A DNA stretch of 64,000 nucleotides, from assembly GCA_013398295.1 (NCBI GenBank), contig VZSF01002155.1:199064-263063 (forward strand), in the 5' to 3' direction. How positions within the stretch are numbered: the first letter of the stretch is position 1; each line of letters starts with the position of its first letter. This document shows, piece after piece, positions 24,893 to 38,097 of the stretch. The position numbers and the translations under genes are program-made. The stretch is from Chionis minor. Taxonomy: Eukaryota; Chordata; Aves; Charadriiformes; Chionididae. The notes below the pieces were generated by a model. The model had not been told where the DNA came from, ran no database searches, and saw only the letters and a program-made list of their open reading frames with translations.

Positions 24893-26149
24893 TTAGGAGC
24901 AAGCTGCTTTTAAAGCACCTGCCTGTCACCTCTGCTAAAAGGGGCACATAACTAAATTACGGAGGGCCTGGATCATGCAATCAGGAGTCTTTCCACATCA
25001 TGGTCTTCTTCCTGCCAAGGGCGTGCTCATGAGATGTCCTCTAATTCGGTTAGAAGTGCTCTTCCAGGAACCATATCATTATAGAGTTTGAAATTCTGGA
25101 AACTGAGTGAATGCAGGAATACAGGATAGCTAGCGCACGCTTTCCTTCTTCGTGCTAAAAATGTCTCTGGAATGAGCTGTGTCCTGGTCTGGCCGCTGCT
25201 CCTGCCGGCTGGGGACAGTGGCCTCCAAAGGGCTCCTCTCCCCTCCTGGTGCCCCATCTCCCAGCGAGAGGCAGTGCCAAGGGCTCTGCGGAGCTGGGCG
25301 AAGCTCTCCTCTGTCCCACTGCGCCTCTGTGCTCTTCAGGACTTGCTTCACCTTGCTGGCGAAATGACTGCATCTTCTCCCCCGGGCCATCAGTAGTGGC
25401 CTGGTGAGCTTTTTAGCCTAGAGTTAGATTAGGTTAAATTTTTGATACCTGCGGGTCCTGCTGGACAGATGAAGCTGCTTTGGTCCGTAGGCAGTGTTTT
25501 CTGTGGCTGGATCTTAACGAAGTGAGTATCTGATCGTGGCTGGGCTTTCTGCCCTATGGGGCTGTGTTTTGATGGGAAATAGGGACAGAGACACAAGGAA
25601 TATTAGCTGCAGCCTTTGAGGTCTCAGTTAGCACCTCTTAACTGTGCTGCAGGTTTTTTTATTTTTTGTGTTTGTGAGCTGTGGTCTGGACAGTCTGCTT
25701 ACCTATACCTCTGCCATTTGGTAAGTCTGTGCTCTTTTAAAGAAGAGAGCGTTTGCAGTAACAGCTTCCTAAATTCCTCCTGTACAGCAGTTCTTCCCGC
25801 AAAGAAGTGTTGCAGGATGGATAGTGACTTCGGGGGAGCGGCTCTCGTTCCCTTGAAAGAGCTTCCTTGGTGCGTGCTTTCTGCAGTACAATGATGTATG
25901 TGATGCTGCCGTGTCCAGAAGATATCTGGGCCTTTTTATTGTAATCATGTTTGTGCATTCAGACCAATTTCGATGGTTATGAAGGTTCAAAAAAATCCCA
26001 GAGATCTTAATAAGCTAATTTGGTAACTGTTTGTGCCTTTTGTTGTTCCTCTTTGTTGTGAGGACAGAACTGGTTCATGCTGATGAGTGCTGCATGAAAA
26101 TTATATTATTAGTAATTACTGGTAATTTCTTGTCTGGAAGCTTCAGGTT

Positions 26150-26460
26150 TGTCGGAGCACTTAAATCCATTTGCTTCTGTATTCCCTCTGGCTTTGCTGT
26201 AACGTCTCTCGGCACCGTGTACCTCAAGACACTTCAGCAGTTCCCTTTTCTCCATGGCAACTTCTCGCAGCGGTTCCTGTATCGCAGAGAGGCAGTTCTC
26301 TCTCTCTCTGCCTGAACGTGGCTTTTCTGCCCGGTCGCTGTGCATCCCCGTACTGTACAGGCTTCCCCGAAGTGGAGGGAGCAGCGCCAGCCCCACGTCG
26401 TTAAGGATGTCAGTGCTGGGCAATGCCTCAGGGATGAGGGGGAAGGCGGAGGACCAGTGC
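26150..26460. promoter_or_regulatory. CpG-enriched patch
   Basis: About 17 CpGs in 310 bp. G+C is about 59% over 26221-26460, with a hand-counted observed/expected CpG ratio near 0.6, the borderline for a CpG island. No exon is recognised. It could be a weak regulatory element or simply a GC-rich patch. Confidence 0.25.
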
Positions 26461-27179
26461 GTGCTTCACACTGTCCCCTCCCCCAAAGATAAATTGTAAT
26501 TTTCTTTTTATTTTAAACGTGGTGTGGTAATGCAGTGGTTTTTGTCAGCTGGCAAAGCTACAGATTAGTCACAGTGGCTTGTTTTGTTTTCTTCTAGAGA
26601 AGCTGGCAGAAAGGTAAAAAGGAAAAAGCGTACCATTGAACAAAAGTCCCTGGAAAAAACCAACCCTAAACCCCCAACTTTTCAAAGAGGGTAACATTAT
26701 TGTTGTATTTGCTCTGCTTGGGGAGCATCCCCTGGCTACAGTGTCTCAAATCCCTCTTTTGTATTTACGTTAGGGACACTTGTGATTTTTGAATTGTGTG
26801 TGGAAAATGCAGTGGAGGTAGTTTTACCTGGCATAGCTAAGGAAATGGAAATAAATGGAAATACTGTTTGCTTGTTCAGTTATTTTTTTTCTTGTACCAA
26901 ATACTGAGTTTTTTCATCAAAGATCATCATTAGAATAGAAACATTTTTATTATGCCCTCAGACTGAGATTAATAGAGGTGGATTCCTTAAAGCCTGTATC
27001 TTCATTTGGATTTCGTTTCCGGCATCCTTATTACTTCTACTTCTAACTGTGCCTCTGTGTCTCCTTTCCTCTCATCTTCCCAAGTCTGATGGAAAGTAGC
27101 CTCAGTCCAGAAGAGCCGAATGAAGGAGATCTTTGCCGTAGGTGAGATAAGCAGCTTTTGTAGAGGAGGGTGGCTGGTG

Positions 27180-27265
27180 GCCGGTGCCTTGCGCAGGAAC
27201 CGCAGCCTCGGTGTTCGCTTGCTGCCCTGCGCGGTGTTGTTCCCTCCCGGGAACGCAGCCCACAG
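27180..27265. promoter_or_regulatory. Short CpG-dense patch next to CAG|GTGGGT
   Basis: Nine CpGs in about 85 bp, followed by CACAG|GTGGGT at 27261-27271, which could act as a + strand splice donor. It is too short to call a CpG island by length. Confidence 0.22.
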
Positions 27266-27438
27266 GTGGGTGGCTGCAGGGTTGTGTTTTCAGCCTGCTC
27301 TGGCAAAGGCTGGTGGTTTGAGATTTGCCTGGGAATAAATAGTAAGTACGCCCTGGGATATACTTGGTGAGGCAGTTCCTGCAGATGTTGCAAGCTTTTG
27401 GGAAAGGAGCAAGCAGAAAAAGCAGTGGGGTTTGGTCC

Positions 27439-27466
27439 TTTTTTTTTTTTTTTTTTTTAAAAAAAA
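27439..27466. repeat. T20-A8 tract
   Basis: Twenty T directly followed by eight A, giving a perfect self-complementary T8A8 centre. Such rigid tracts usually disfavour nucleosomes. Confidence 0.88.
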
Positions 27467-28764
27467 GTTTTAGTAAGTTTATCTAAATTTTGGACCTGTT
27501 TGTTTTTGTTTAATGTGCAATTCTAATGGCTAGATAATCTTAATAAATGTCAGATTCCTTACTGGTTGGAGATGATGAAAGAGTGGGGGCTCTGGGCTGT
27601 AAGACTATGGCTCTTCAGTCCAGGTAATAAGGTGGCAGCAACCTTGATTCCTCGTGTCAGCATCTTTTAATGAGTTTTTGTTTGGGAAGGTAAGCAAAGC
27701 TAAAGGGCAAACAGCTTGTTCCCTAAGCAGCAGGCTCACGGTCCAGGTTGAGTTTATATTTGTAGCTTTGTTTTGAATTTTGTTTTTATTGGCTAAAGAA
27801 ATGCTTACGCTCTTCTCGTGCTCTGTGAACTCAGCTGTTGTGCCCTTCAGTGCCTCTCAACTTGGAGAGGGAGGAATGCATGTTATTTTGTGCGATGGAA
27901 GTGCATGTTTTCAGAGACTTAAGCTCTGTGAGATCTGTGAAACCTTTAAATGCCAAAATAGCAGCAGAGTGACGCTAAACTGTCGTCTTGTCCAGAAAAG
28001 TAATGGGAGACTTACTCTGATTTGTAAAATAATAATTTCCCACTGGTTACTTCATGTAAACACTGACCAGGCTTTTTATGAATTGATTCCCCCCTCCTCC
28101 CGCCTTTGCAAGAGATATTTAACAGTACATGGAAAATGTGACTGACCCTTAAAGGTCAGATTGTAGTCTGCCATTCTGCTTTTATTATCCTGCTTGTCAG
28201 AGAACACAACATTTGCTCTATCTCCTGTCCAGATTTGCTTCTTTGTGTATACCTAATTTTTTTCCACATGGGAATTTTAAATAGGATTTCTATAAAATAT
28301 GATGGCAGTAAAGCTGTTCTCAGAATGTAATTTACTGTAATTTTATAGCTTCTGCCGATCTTTTTTTAGTTTCTTGCTAATGATGATATTGATTGGAACA
28401 TGGCATTTTTATGCAGCTGAAAGGAAAGGTTATGCTATTACACAGATCTTTTTTTTTTTTCCCAAAGACTCTCTTAAAATAATAAACATATACAGGCAGC
28501 AGTTACCAGAACTCATTATTAAGTAGCTGTAAAACCTCTAACAAGATAAACCGTTTAATGTATTGACTTGTTAGTGTCTTTAGCTCTGATTTTGATGAAG
28601 TGGTAGGTAGGGTATATATTTAGAAAGTAGTTCCAGAAAAAAACACATCTGTCAAACTAAAGTATTTTTCAAGACCCAAAAGGCAATCGTGGGTTGTTTT
28701 TTTTTTTTTTTCCTTAAGTCATGTGCTATGTATGAAAGATGCTAGTGGTAAAGCTTTGGCTTAC

Positions 28765-29059
28765 CGAAGAGAAAAACGGGGGCAATCAGCTCATAGCATC
28801 ACGACCATAATAGGAGAGCAAGATGCACACATCGCATTCTTGCTCGTGTAGCTCCCCACTCGACGACTGGCGCGATTAGTAGACTTGTATAAGCTGAGCA
28901 GAGGGAACAGCAAAGATTCAGTGGCGTGAGCTGCTCGGCGTAACTCGCACATGATTTGAGTGCATGTGCGCCGGGAGCAAGCGATGTTAATTTGAGGTGG
29001 GCTGTTTGAGGAGAGCAGCTTCTCTTTAAGTACTGCAGGCAGCTTCGTGTTATGCCACG
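28765..29059 (+). promoter_or_regulatory. Small CpG-dense patch ending in a splice-donor-like site; candidate alternative first exon or promoter
   Basis: Sixteen CpGs lie between 28765 and 28983 in a surrounding that is otherwise strongly CpG-poor. For 28801-28980, hand counting gives 53% G+C and an observed/expected CpG ratio of about 1.1. The patch is followed by ACG|GTAAGC at 29057-29065, a good 5' splice donor on the same strand as PITPNM2. PITPNM2 needs an upstream non-coding exon, so this is a candidate. No transcript evidence is available, and there is no TATA box. Confidence 0.3.
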
Positions 29060-32000
29060 GTAAGCAAGCTTGCTTTTTATTGTGCAAAGATGGTGTTTGT
29101 CGTGGGAATTTCTGTACGGTCCCAGTGACAGTCACACTAAAATTTGTTATTCTTTGAGCTAATGAGCCTGAACCAAACGTCTCTGACCTTTTGGAAAAGT
29201 GTTCGTGTCCAGATTTGCCTGGAATTTGGCTTGGCTTTTATTTCTGGCTTTTGTAAAAAGGTACTGTAGTGCGTAGTCGATTGATCTTAGCACCGGGCAA
29301 GCTGTGGATGTTATTCCTCTATCTGGGAAGTGTTTGGAGATGCATCAGGCATCTCACCGAATGATTCAGTTTGTAACAAACAACCTCCTTCCATGCATGT
29401 TTGCGTGTCTCCCAGTAGAGCCGGAATGCTTCTGCCAAGCACTGGAATATGACTGGTTTTCCAGAAGAAGAGCAGAGCATCACAAATTATTTAAAAGCCA
29501 TTGCTTCGTGTTCTTGACTGTTGGGTGTTTTTTTTTTTTTTCTTCTTTTTCTCTCTCTTTTTCATTGTCACATAAAAACACTTCTCTGAAGTAGGCAAGT
29601 GTGTATTTAAGCTCTTTTTTTTTGCTGGGACTGGCTTACTAGCTTATAGCTAAAAATTTGTGCCATTGGCAGTAATGTGGTTTTTCGTTAGGTGTTCTTT
29701 CTCTGCACAGAGGTTTGTTTGACCAAAAGATTCAATTGCTTCTCTTACACAGTCAGGTATTCATTTGCTTAATTGATCCTGCAAATAAAGAAAAAGTAGT
29801 TCAGGAAGGCTTTACACAATCTAAGAAAAATTTAAGAAAATTCCTTTGTGTTTAGTGACGCTAACGAGCACTCCTGTAAGTAACAGGGAAGAAAGTTGCT
29901 TATATTGCCTAAAATCTTAGTCCTCTGAAATATCTCCACTGGGAAAGTATGAAGGACAGCCTGAGGGACTGAAAAAAGTTTTGTTGGTGTCAGTTTGGTG
30001 TTAACCGTGTTAGCTCTGAATGTCCGAGCCGCTGGAGAACTGAGGAGGCTCTTGCACATGTATCTTTTTCCCACCAGAGTTACTTATTTCACCATGTGTG
30101 TTTTATTTTGTCAGCTTTTTGAGGCTTTTCTCTTTCCCACTGTGGTTTCTATGGAAATGTCATGGGTTTGGGTGGTGTGTAGTAACCTTCATGAGTGCAG
30201 TGCAGTCGGTCGCCGTATTGCTTAGCGTGTGCTAATTTTGTGCCTGAATCGTGCTACAGGAAAGGGGTAGAGGGTGTTTGACATTAGCTAGGGGTACCAG
30301 TTACAGAAATGGCAATCCAAGAGACGCCTTTCCCTGGAGTTGAGAAGATTAAGCCAAAAAACAGCAGAAGCTGACACTGCCAGGCAGGCTTGAGGATGGA
30401 CCTTGGTGTGTGATGCACACTAGGAGTGGTCCTAGGGACAGCACTGTTGGTTTGGGGAGTGGAGGAGAAGGGGGGCTTCTGTGGCTGACCCTGAGAAGGA
30501 CACTTCTGTCGAATGAAAGTTTGGTCTCCGTCACCTTTTTTTGAAGAACTGGTATGTGCTAAAATATCTAAGGAAACTGGGAGCGTTCCTAGGTCTGTAC
30601 ACAAAGCTACATATATTTTAAAATAAAAACTGCTAACGTTTCTGTCAGCTGTCCCTCGTATGAATCAAAGCACTCTGTTTTCCAGTATTTCTCAACACTG
30701 AGAACACCAGGCTGGGCAGCAGAGATATTTTAGCTTGGCATACAGGATTAGTGGTGTCTTAGGGGGTAAAATGAGGCACCTTGTGTTCTGGCAAACTAGC
30801 AACTTGCCATTTGCAAAAACCCCAAAACCGACCAGGTGATATTGTCTGGCTGATGGTTCAGTGTTGAACAAGGGTTTTAATCTGGAAATCCTGTCAATCA
30901 CTTACACGGCTGAAGAACTTTAAGGGGGCTGTACTTGCTGTTACCATAACTTTGTGCGTGCTCATCTGCCATGCTGGTTTAGGGAGCTTCTTCCAAAGAT
31001 GGCAAATATTCTAAGTATCTTTGGGTATATAAGAACTGAACTCTAAAGGTATAAATGCATTTAGTTAACTACTCCCCTTCCACTTAGAGTAGGACTTTAA
31101 ATGATAACTTAAGCATTGGCGCCTCAAACCATAAATAAGGGATGATGGTGGGATTTCAGAGATGGCTGCCTTTGGTGCAAATACTGCGCTTTGCAGTTCA
31201 CTCGGTTCTTCCGTGTGGGACCTTTAAAACCTACTTGTGCTCGTTAGCTTTCTTCCTTGGTGCTCTTGTTGCCCTTCGTCTAGCAACACTTCTGAAGTAA
31301 GAGGTGCTGGGCCACTCGTGTTGGAAGATTCTAGAGGAACATAGAAAATCCTCCCTTTTGTCCATGTAATCTCACCTTGGGCTGCACCCAACGCATGTTG
31401 GCTTGGGTGAAGAGAGTGGAAGAGCCTCTCCCAGGAGGGTTTCTGTAGCCATTCACAAGAATGGTCTTTGAGAACATCACCGGAGGTGTGGATAAAACTA
31501 GAGATATTAATGCATGCTTTTACCAAGTCGTCTTAGCAAACCATTTTCTCCAATAAATGTAACGAGCTAACCCAGGGCTTCCAGAGAGGCTGAAGGAATT
31601 CATCCCTAAATCCCAGAGGAGCTCAGTACTGGGAAGTATTTGGGAGGCTGATACTGTTGTTTTGAAAATCTTGCAAGTGATTGCCAGGGAGAGGAATATG
31701 AGAAAATTACTTCCTTCTCCTTTCAGATATGGTAAATTTATAACTGTTTGGCTAATCTGATTATCTCATTTTGCCTGGGATGATAGATGGCATAGATAGC
31801 TGTGCTCTGTTTATTTGTTTATTTGGGTCCTTGTGTGCCTTGTTTTGAAAGTGCAAAAACTCTTGCAGGAACAAATACCGTAAAGAGGAAAACGTAGCTT
31901 TCTACTTTCCCCTGTGACAGGCTTTGAAAATTTGCTCATTATTCTGTTACACGGTGTAGTTACAATCCTGTCTGTCAGCATGAAACTGGAAAATATTTTC

Positions 32001-33234
32001 AGCTCAAAATAAACTGCACAAGGAGAATAGTTTCCATGTTATCCCTGTTAAGAGGAAAGCTACTGGACTTTAGTCCTAAATAAAGATTCCAGCCAACTTT
32101 GGTGCTTTGAGAAGCAGTAATGGTTGTCCTAAATTTGACCGCCAGCTTAACAAGTCTGCTTTTCTGCATTGCTCTTCATATTGACCAAGTCAACAGAGCA
32201 AGTTTCACATTGGCTTCTCAGTGTTGCTGATGCTTTCAGTCATTTCAAGGGAGTGTTTTCAGTTGTGTGAAATAGAAGACACTCCAAAATGTACATATAG
32301 AGCCATCAGTTAGGTGGCAAGTTATTTTCGAAGCTTGCCTTGTCCTTTTTTCTTCTTCAGCCCTGCTGGAAAACAATGCATTAACCTGTGCTTGAGAGGG
32401 CAATGATTTGCTTGGTTTTGATACAGTTAGACCTATTTATTTTGTAAGTGGGAGATGCTTCTAATGTGTTTAGCAGTAAATCATCCTCAAAGCCAGTGCT
32501 TTGAACGGTGCTGCTGTTCTTTCTCCTGACGGGGCTATTGGGATCCTGTTGCTGAATTTGCAGAAAATAATGGCCAGGCCTCTTAGATTTTTTTTTCTCT
32601 TCTAATGTCAGTGATCAACAGGGAGGGGCTGCATCACTCATCTCTGATGCATGTTTAGAAGCAGCAATTCTGGCTAGTTTGGAATTGGAAGTTTTCTCTC
32701 ATGTTAGCTAATTATGGCTATTATGCTCTATTGTCGTTATTGTCACTCGGGTATTTTTGAAAATTAAGGGTGAAAAGTGACTGCATAACAACGAAACTCA
32801 TCAACGAGGCTCCCCGAGCCTCTTGTGAGTCACCCTTGCTGATTTTAGTGACAAAAATAAGTTTTCTTTTACCACTGTTGACTCCTGCAAGCCCTGCAGT
32901 GACTCATTGCAGGAGCAGGAGCTGGTCTGCGTTCTGGCCCGTGCTTTGTGAAGAACCATTGTCACCGGCGTGTGGCCAGGGAAGCATCTCACTTGCGTGT
33001 GGCTCCTGTGTGGAGCCAGTCTGTCACCTCTCTACCTCTAACCTAGGGCTGAATTGTTAAGCTTTTTACTAGCTTTTGGAGGCTTTTGATCTTTATCAAT
33101 TTTATTAAATATGTCAGCTGAGTAGTGCTGTCCTGAGGAAGGAAGGGTAGCTGGTTCTTGGCAAAAGCTTGTATTTTGGTAGAACAGAGAGGATAAGCTC
33201 TTGGGTTTACATAATTGTTGATGCCATCTATTCC

Positions 33235-33276
33235 TTTTTTTTTTTTTTTTTTTTNTCTTTTTTTTTTTTTTTTTTT
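33235..33276. repeat. Long T tract with an ambiguous base
   Basis: A T tract of about 40 bases broken by N at 33255 and a C at 33257. The N marks an unresolved base, and the tract length is unreliable. Confidence 0.9.
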
Positions 33277-35982
33277 GTCAGTTTCTCTCCTCTGGTCTTT
33301 TGTCTGTATAATTGATGAATGAGTGGAAGACATCAGCAGGGCAGACAGGCTATGGTATGTAGTGCTCATCTTCAGGGGAAAAGGAACTAGGAGACTGTTT
33401 AGGACCTCTTACTTTGTTAACTTCACACCTTCCCAAGAAACACAATTTCAGATTACCTTTTCCTGCTCCTCCTTACTTGTTTTTGCAAGGATTTGTCTGC
33501 AGCAGAGATCAGAGACATTGGGCAGCTTCTCTGACATGGGCTGCCGCAGTCACATGGACCCCAGTGGAGCTGTGAGTCTGGGCGAGCCGGTGGTCTGCCC
33601 TCCGGACTGAAGTTCTTCAATTTCCAAGTAATAATGTTGTGATTCCATTTCATTCTAGCTGCCTTGCCATCCCTCAGATAGCATTCCTACTTCTGGTAGG
33701 AAATGGAGCTTTATATCGCGTGTTATGCTGAGACATAACCCTGCCTCTCATAGGTGGGGGTTTGGAGAGGCTTCCTGTGCGGGCAGGTGCGATACAGCTG
33801 ATGGCTTGTGCGAGTTACGGGCATCCTTTGAAGCACCCATTGTGCAGCCCTCAGGCACCACACCGGATGAGATGGACCATGGAGTTGATGCATGATGGCA
33901 ATTTATCTTAATTTCTGTTTGGTTTTTTTTTCTTTTTCCTAAACTCTCTCCCGAATTTCTTCATCCCGTCATGGCTTGATGCCCCGCTTGCAGTTGAATT
34001 CCGAAATTTGGAAACTTTATAGTACAGTGTTGAAGAGAGGTGAAGCATAAATACTTTAGTAAATCACACAGATGAAGCCATAAGGCATTGGTCTGGCATG
34101 AGCTTGACTTGTACCTTAATTGCATGACATAAAACTAAACACATATATTGTGCCTCTGAGCAAATGAGACTATCTTTTAGAACTGATGTATGTGATTAAA
34201 AAAAATTGTTAGCACAGTGTTGCTAAAAGTATGGATTCTTAGTGCTGTCATCGCTTATGCTTTGCTTTTCTTTTTTGCAATTACCAAGACTGGTATTTTT
34301 AGGGTAGCTTTGCAGCTTGTCTATTTTCTGCCAAGTTGGCTAAAAATGTTGGTCTTGTGTGACATGATAAATATTCTCTTGGAAACCAGTGCTGTATATA
34401 TCCTGAACTTCCCCTTCTGCTGATGTCTGGATTTGTTCCTTAAAATTGCAGCAGCAGGAGCTGGGGGAAAGGTATCCCTTTTTATTAAAGCCAGCGCATG
34501 TGGCGGTTACGGTCTTAAGAGTAGCTTGAATAGTCTTTGCAGATAAAGCTGATAGACTGGAATGTTTTTGTTTGCTTTAGCTTTTGGGTGGTATTAGCCT
34601 TAGTTGTAACCTCTTTCAGTTTCTGTTATCTTTTATATGGACTTCCTAGAGCTCTGATCCTTCAGCGAAATCCATGCAGATAGAGTCCTTCTGCGCAGAG
34701 GTCTTAGGTCGCCGTAATGAGGCCAGGCACCGAGCAAGGGGCTGCTGCTGTGCTGCTCTTGTGCGGCGCCTGCCTCTCCGCTCGGTAGTGCTCAGGCTTT
34801 CTACTGGAGCCATAGGGTTTTACTGGTTATATTTACTTATTTTAGGGTTGCCCTGACAGGAGCTTTTCTCTGCTAATTGTCTCCTTTCTGCGTTCGTAAG
34901 ACATCTAGGTATATGTTTCTTCAGAGGCGTTGAGGACTGCTTGTTGCTGGTGCCCTATCCCAGGACTTGTCCCTGCTGTGCTGCCCAAGCTCTGACCTGC
35001 AGCAGTTATCTCACATCAGGTGGCCTCTCTACGAGGTCTGTGGAGCCTCAGTGCAGGTTGATGGTATCCTTGCTGCTTAAAATGACCACCCAGAACAGCG
35101 TGTCTACTTGCGCGTTACATACGTCAAGACCATGCTTAATCTGAACACTCAAGGTTGTAGTTGTAGTGGGAACCTCCTGGTAAAATCAGAAATTGCTAGA
35201 TATCCTCTTTTCAAAGACACCTTCCAGTTCTGGGCAGGCTATGAGGTGCTACTGGGTGGTCCTTGGGTGGAAAAGGTCTTTGCATTGTGCGTTTGGGCAG
35301 CATTGTGTGGGTAGACCCAGGGGTTTCCTACCTGGCTCTTGCGGCAGCTGGCAGTATGTGCCGTTGCAGCTGGCATCGCTGGGGAACGCTACATCAAATA
35401 CCCTCCAGGGCTCCTGAAAGACTAATACGCTATTTGTGTTGTTGATTTCTGGACTTTACTGTTGTTCAGGACTTTAGCTTACTGATACAAGAAAAATAAA
35501 AGCAAATCTGTGGAAAAGCAGAAATTGAACTTCTAGGCTAATGAAGCTGTATTGTGTCTGACACATGGGTGGCTAATCTGCTGGAAAAAGGGGAGGGTTG
35601 ACTTTTAATGAGAAGTTATTGGATGTTGAATAGCTGTTAAATTGCTATATTAATAAAATGGACAATCCTCTCTAGCTTGTCACCTTAAAGTATTCTATTA
35701 ATTGAAAACCTCCTTTAATCCTTTCTTTTAAAAATTAATTAACATTTTGAAAAACACTTCTTTGACTCTAGCGACCTGATACAGATTAAATTGGGGCTAT
35801 GTCATGACTGCTTCCTTTATGTACTTCAGCAGCAGTTTATGGGCTCTGTTGATAATACCAACTTCATTTAAGAGCTTAAGACATCTAAGAACAAGTCTAA
35901 TGGGCTGACTTTTTTTTGTCATAGCATTTTGAATTGGCAGCAAATAGAAAAATAGAAATGAGATGAGAAAACAGGGTCTGGT

Positions 35983-36140
35983 GCCTGGAGTGAGAACTTG
36001 GATATTATTTTTCAGTTCAGCTACTGATTTCTGGTTTGACTGTGAACCAGGATTTGCAGTGAATTTTGGACTAAACTATCCAAACTTAAATGTCCCTCAG
36101 ACACATGAATTACCTGTAAAATGCAGGTAACTTTTATCAC
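35983..36140 (+). mobile_element. Possible MIR-like SINE fragment
   Basis: CTGGTGCCTGGAGTGAGAAC, TTCAGCTACTGATTTCTGG and ACCTGTAAAATGCAGGTAAC occur in the order expected for a diverged MIR ('cctggagtcagact / ctgccacttactggct / tctgtaaaatggggataa'). The match is weak and made by eye. Confidence 0.33.
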
Positions 36141-38097
36141 TCAGAACAATTGTCCTTTTCTTCATGCCACACTGTGACCAAAGTTGAAATGTTCAAGGCC
36201 TCTGGCTCCTCTACGTGCAAGACACTGTTATGCTTCCTGGATATGCCAAAACCGCCAGCTTTTGGTGATTTTTCACTTTCCACCTGCCAGTCTCTTAGGC
36301 TTTTAGATGCTTGTCGGCAGGCAAGGTGAGTACGGTGAGTAGCATCTCCTGTCGTGGTCAGGCAGGTCTGGTGTTGTCCGTTAGGGGCCAGCATACGCGT
36401 GTGCTTTTGATGTTGCCATCTAAGAAAGTCCAGATCCTGAATCAGGTCACTGTTTACAAAGCAGATTTATGTCAGATATAAATACAGCTGTAATGCCCTT
36501 TAAAGAAGGGCATGTGTGGCTCTTGCAAAGGCTGTGCGACACTCCTGCCATCTGATAGCTGACACAGGAATCTGCAACAGTGAGGATGGAGAAACTCTCA
36601 AGGTGTAAAACAACGGACCAGACTGGTGTGAGAATTGTAAAGCCAGGACAGGAAACAGCACCACTCGGTCAGGGCCTTCAGAGCTATCCCAGAAATCTGA
36701 CCTGATGGTTTGACACTTTCTGCTCTGTGCTTTGCTTCCTCAGCTGTTGGCAGACTGGAACAAGGTTTCCATCCTATAGTGCACCTAATGAAAAGGAGAT
36801 TTTTGTGCTATAAGCCTTTGTGGACTTGCTTTTGTAATGCTTTCTTACAAAGGACACTTTAAAAAAGTGGGTTTTAGATTCCAGATACAATTTGGGTGTT
36901 TGGTGGGGAAGAGAGGGAAAAAGGTTTGTTTGAAAGGGCCTTGGAGGTCAGGAAACAGATTTTGTTTGTTTTGTTTTGATCCTCATTAAATTGCTTTCTT
37001 TTGCTGCATGTGCACAGAATGACCTTGTTGTAGGACACATTGACTTACGAGGTTTAATTTTTAGTTGGAGAAGACAGTTGAAATCCAATTTACTTTGAGG
37101 GATAAAACCACACGGAATTCCATACAAGTCCTCAAGGAACATGAGAAGTCCACCCTTGGGAGAGCTCCCTGCTTGCCTTGTTGGGCTGAAACCACAATAT
37201 GCGGTCTAGGGCTGGTGAATGCTTTATTATATCCAGAAATTCTCTGTAGGAAAGAAAATTGTTTCCTGGAGAGGAATCCGCGTGAAGCCAGATCGTGGCT
37301 TTTTGAAACCAGTGGCTGTGGGGAGAGGCTACGGGAGGGATTCAACAGCAATACGGGTCATAATAAAAGGCCAAAGGAATTGCGTCATAGTTTTGTCGTG
37401 TGAATTTAACAGCTGAAAAATTAGGGTTTTTTGTGATCCCCAAGTTATTAATGCCACTGTTGAGTTCAGAACACAATTTAATTACATCTGATAATGTTAT
37501 CCACAGCAAGAATTAGTTGCACAGGGTTTTGAGGAAACTGCTCTAAGTCACGGTTTGAGCGTCTTCTGGTCTTGACTTGCTTCTTTCCTTGTCATTTGTA
37601 GAAAGAGTCAGCAGATTTGTAGCCCTTGTAGAAGAAGGAGGGGTGAGCTTTTGGTTGTGGCCATGCTTATCCCAAGTGTCATGAAGCCACACGCTATGGC
37701 AGGCTGCCTGGGTCTTCATTCAAGTTACTGCATCAGGGGAATCTGGATCTACCCAAACTTAAGCAAAACAAAAAGTTCTTAAAGCTTCTAGGTGCTTTTC
37801 TGCAGGAAAATGACATGCCTGCATGCTGGGGGAGGTGGGGTGGGGTGTGCACAGTGAACCTCTGGGTTCTTGGAGAAATTTATTAACTGTGATAATTTGT
37901 AGGAATTATTTTATTTTCTGCAGAAACTACTGACTGCACCAAAGGAAGTTGGTAATCAGAAAAAAATTCATTCTGCATTTTATTCTTGCAGAATTGGGCT
38001 TGTTATCAGGGAAACTTAATTTAATTGAGCTCCCCTGCTACCTCCTCTAATAAAAAGAATATACGATTTTCTAGCAAAAGTTGGACTCAGAAACTCC

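Larger units (their letters stand above)
10739..28764. other. Non-coding stretch with A/C-rich tracts and small CpG clusters
   Basis: No exon can be supported. The region carries homopolymer runs, an ATT repeat, a TG repeat and A/C tracts near 18.6, 22.25, 24.83 and 26.66 kb. CpG-enriched patches lie at 26150-26460 and 27180-27265. A short CpG patch with an imperfect palindrome (CAGCACG ... CGTGCTG) sits near 21.92 kb. The 151-codon minus frame at 20548-21003 is not recognised. Confidence 0.58.
29060..38097. other. Non-coding stretch, mostly featureless
   Basis: Apart from a long T tract with one N near 33.25 kb, a possible MIR fragment at 35983-36140, a small hairpin at 36493-36513 and an open but unrecognised segment at 37065-37403, I see nothing that supports a gene, an RNA or a young mobile element. 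Confidence 0.58.

Noticed and set aside
27780..28145. 121-codon + strand open frame
   Set aside because: The translation is unrecognised, the frame's first codon at 27780 is not ATG, and no exon signals are evident.
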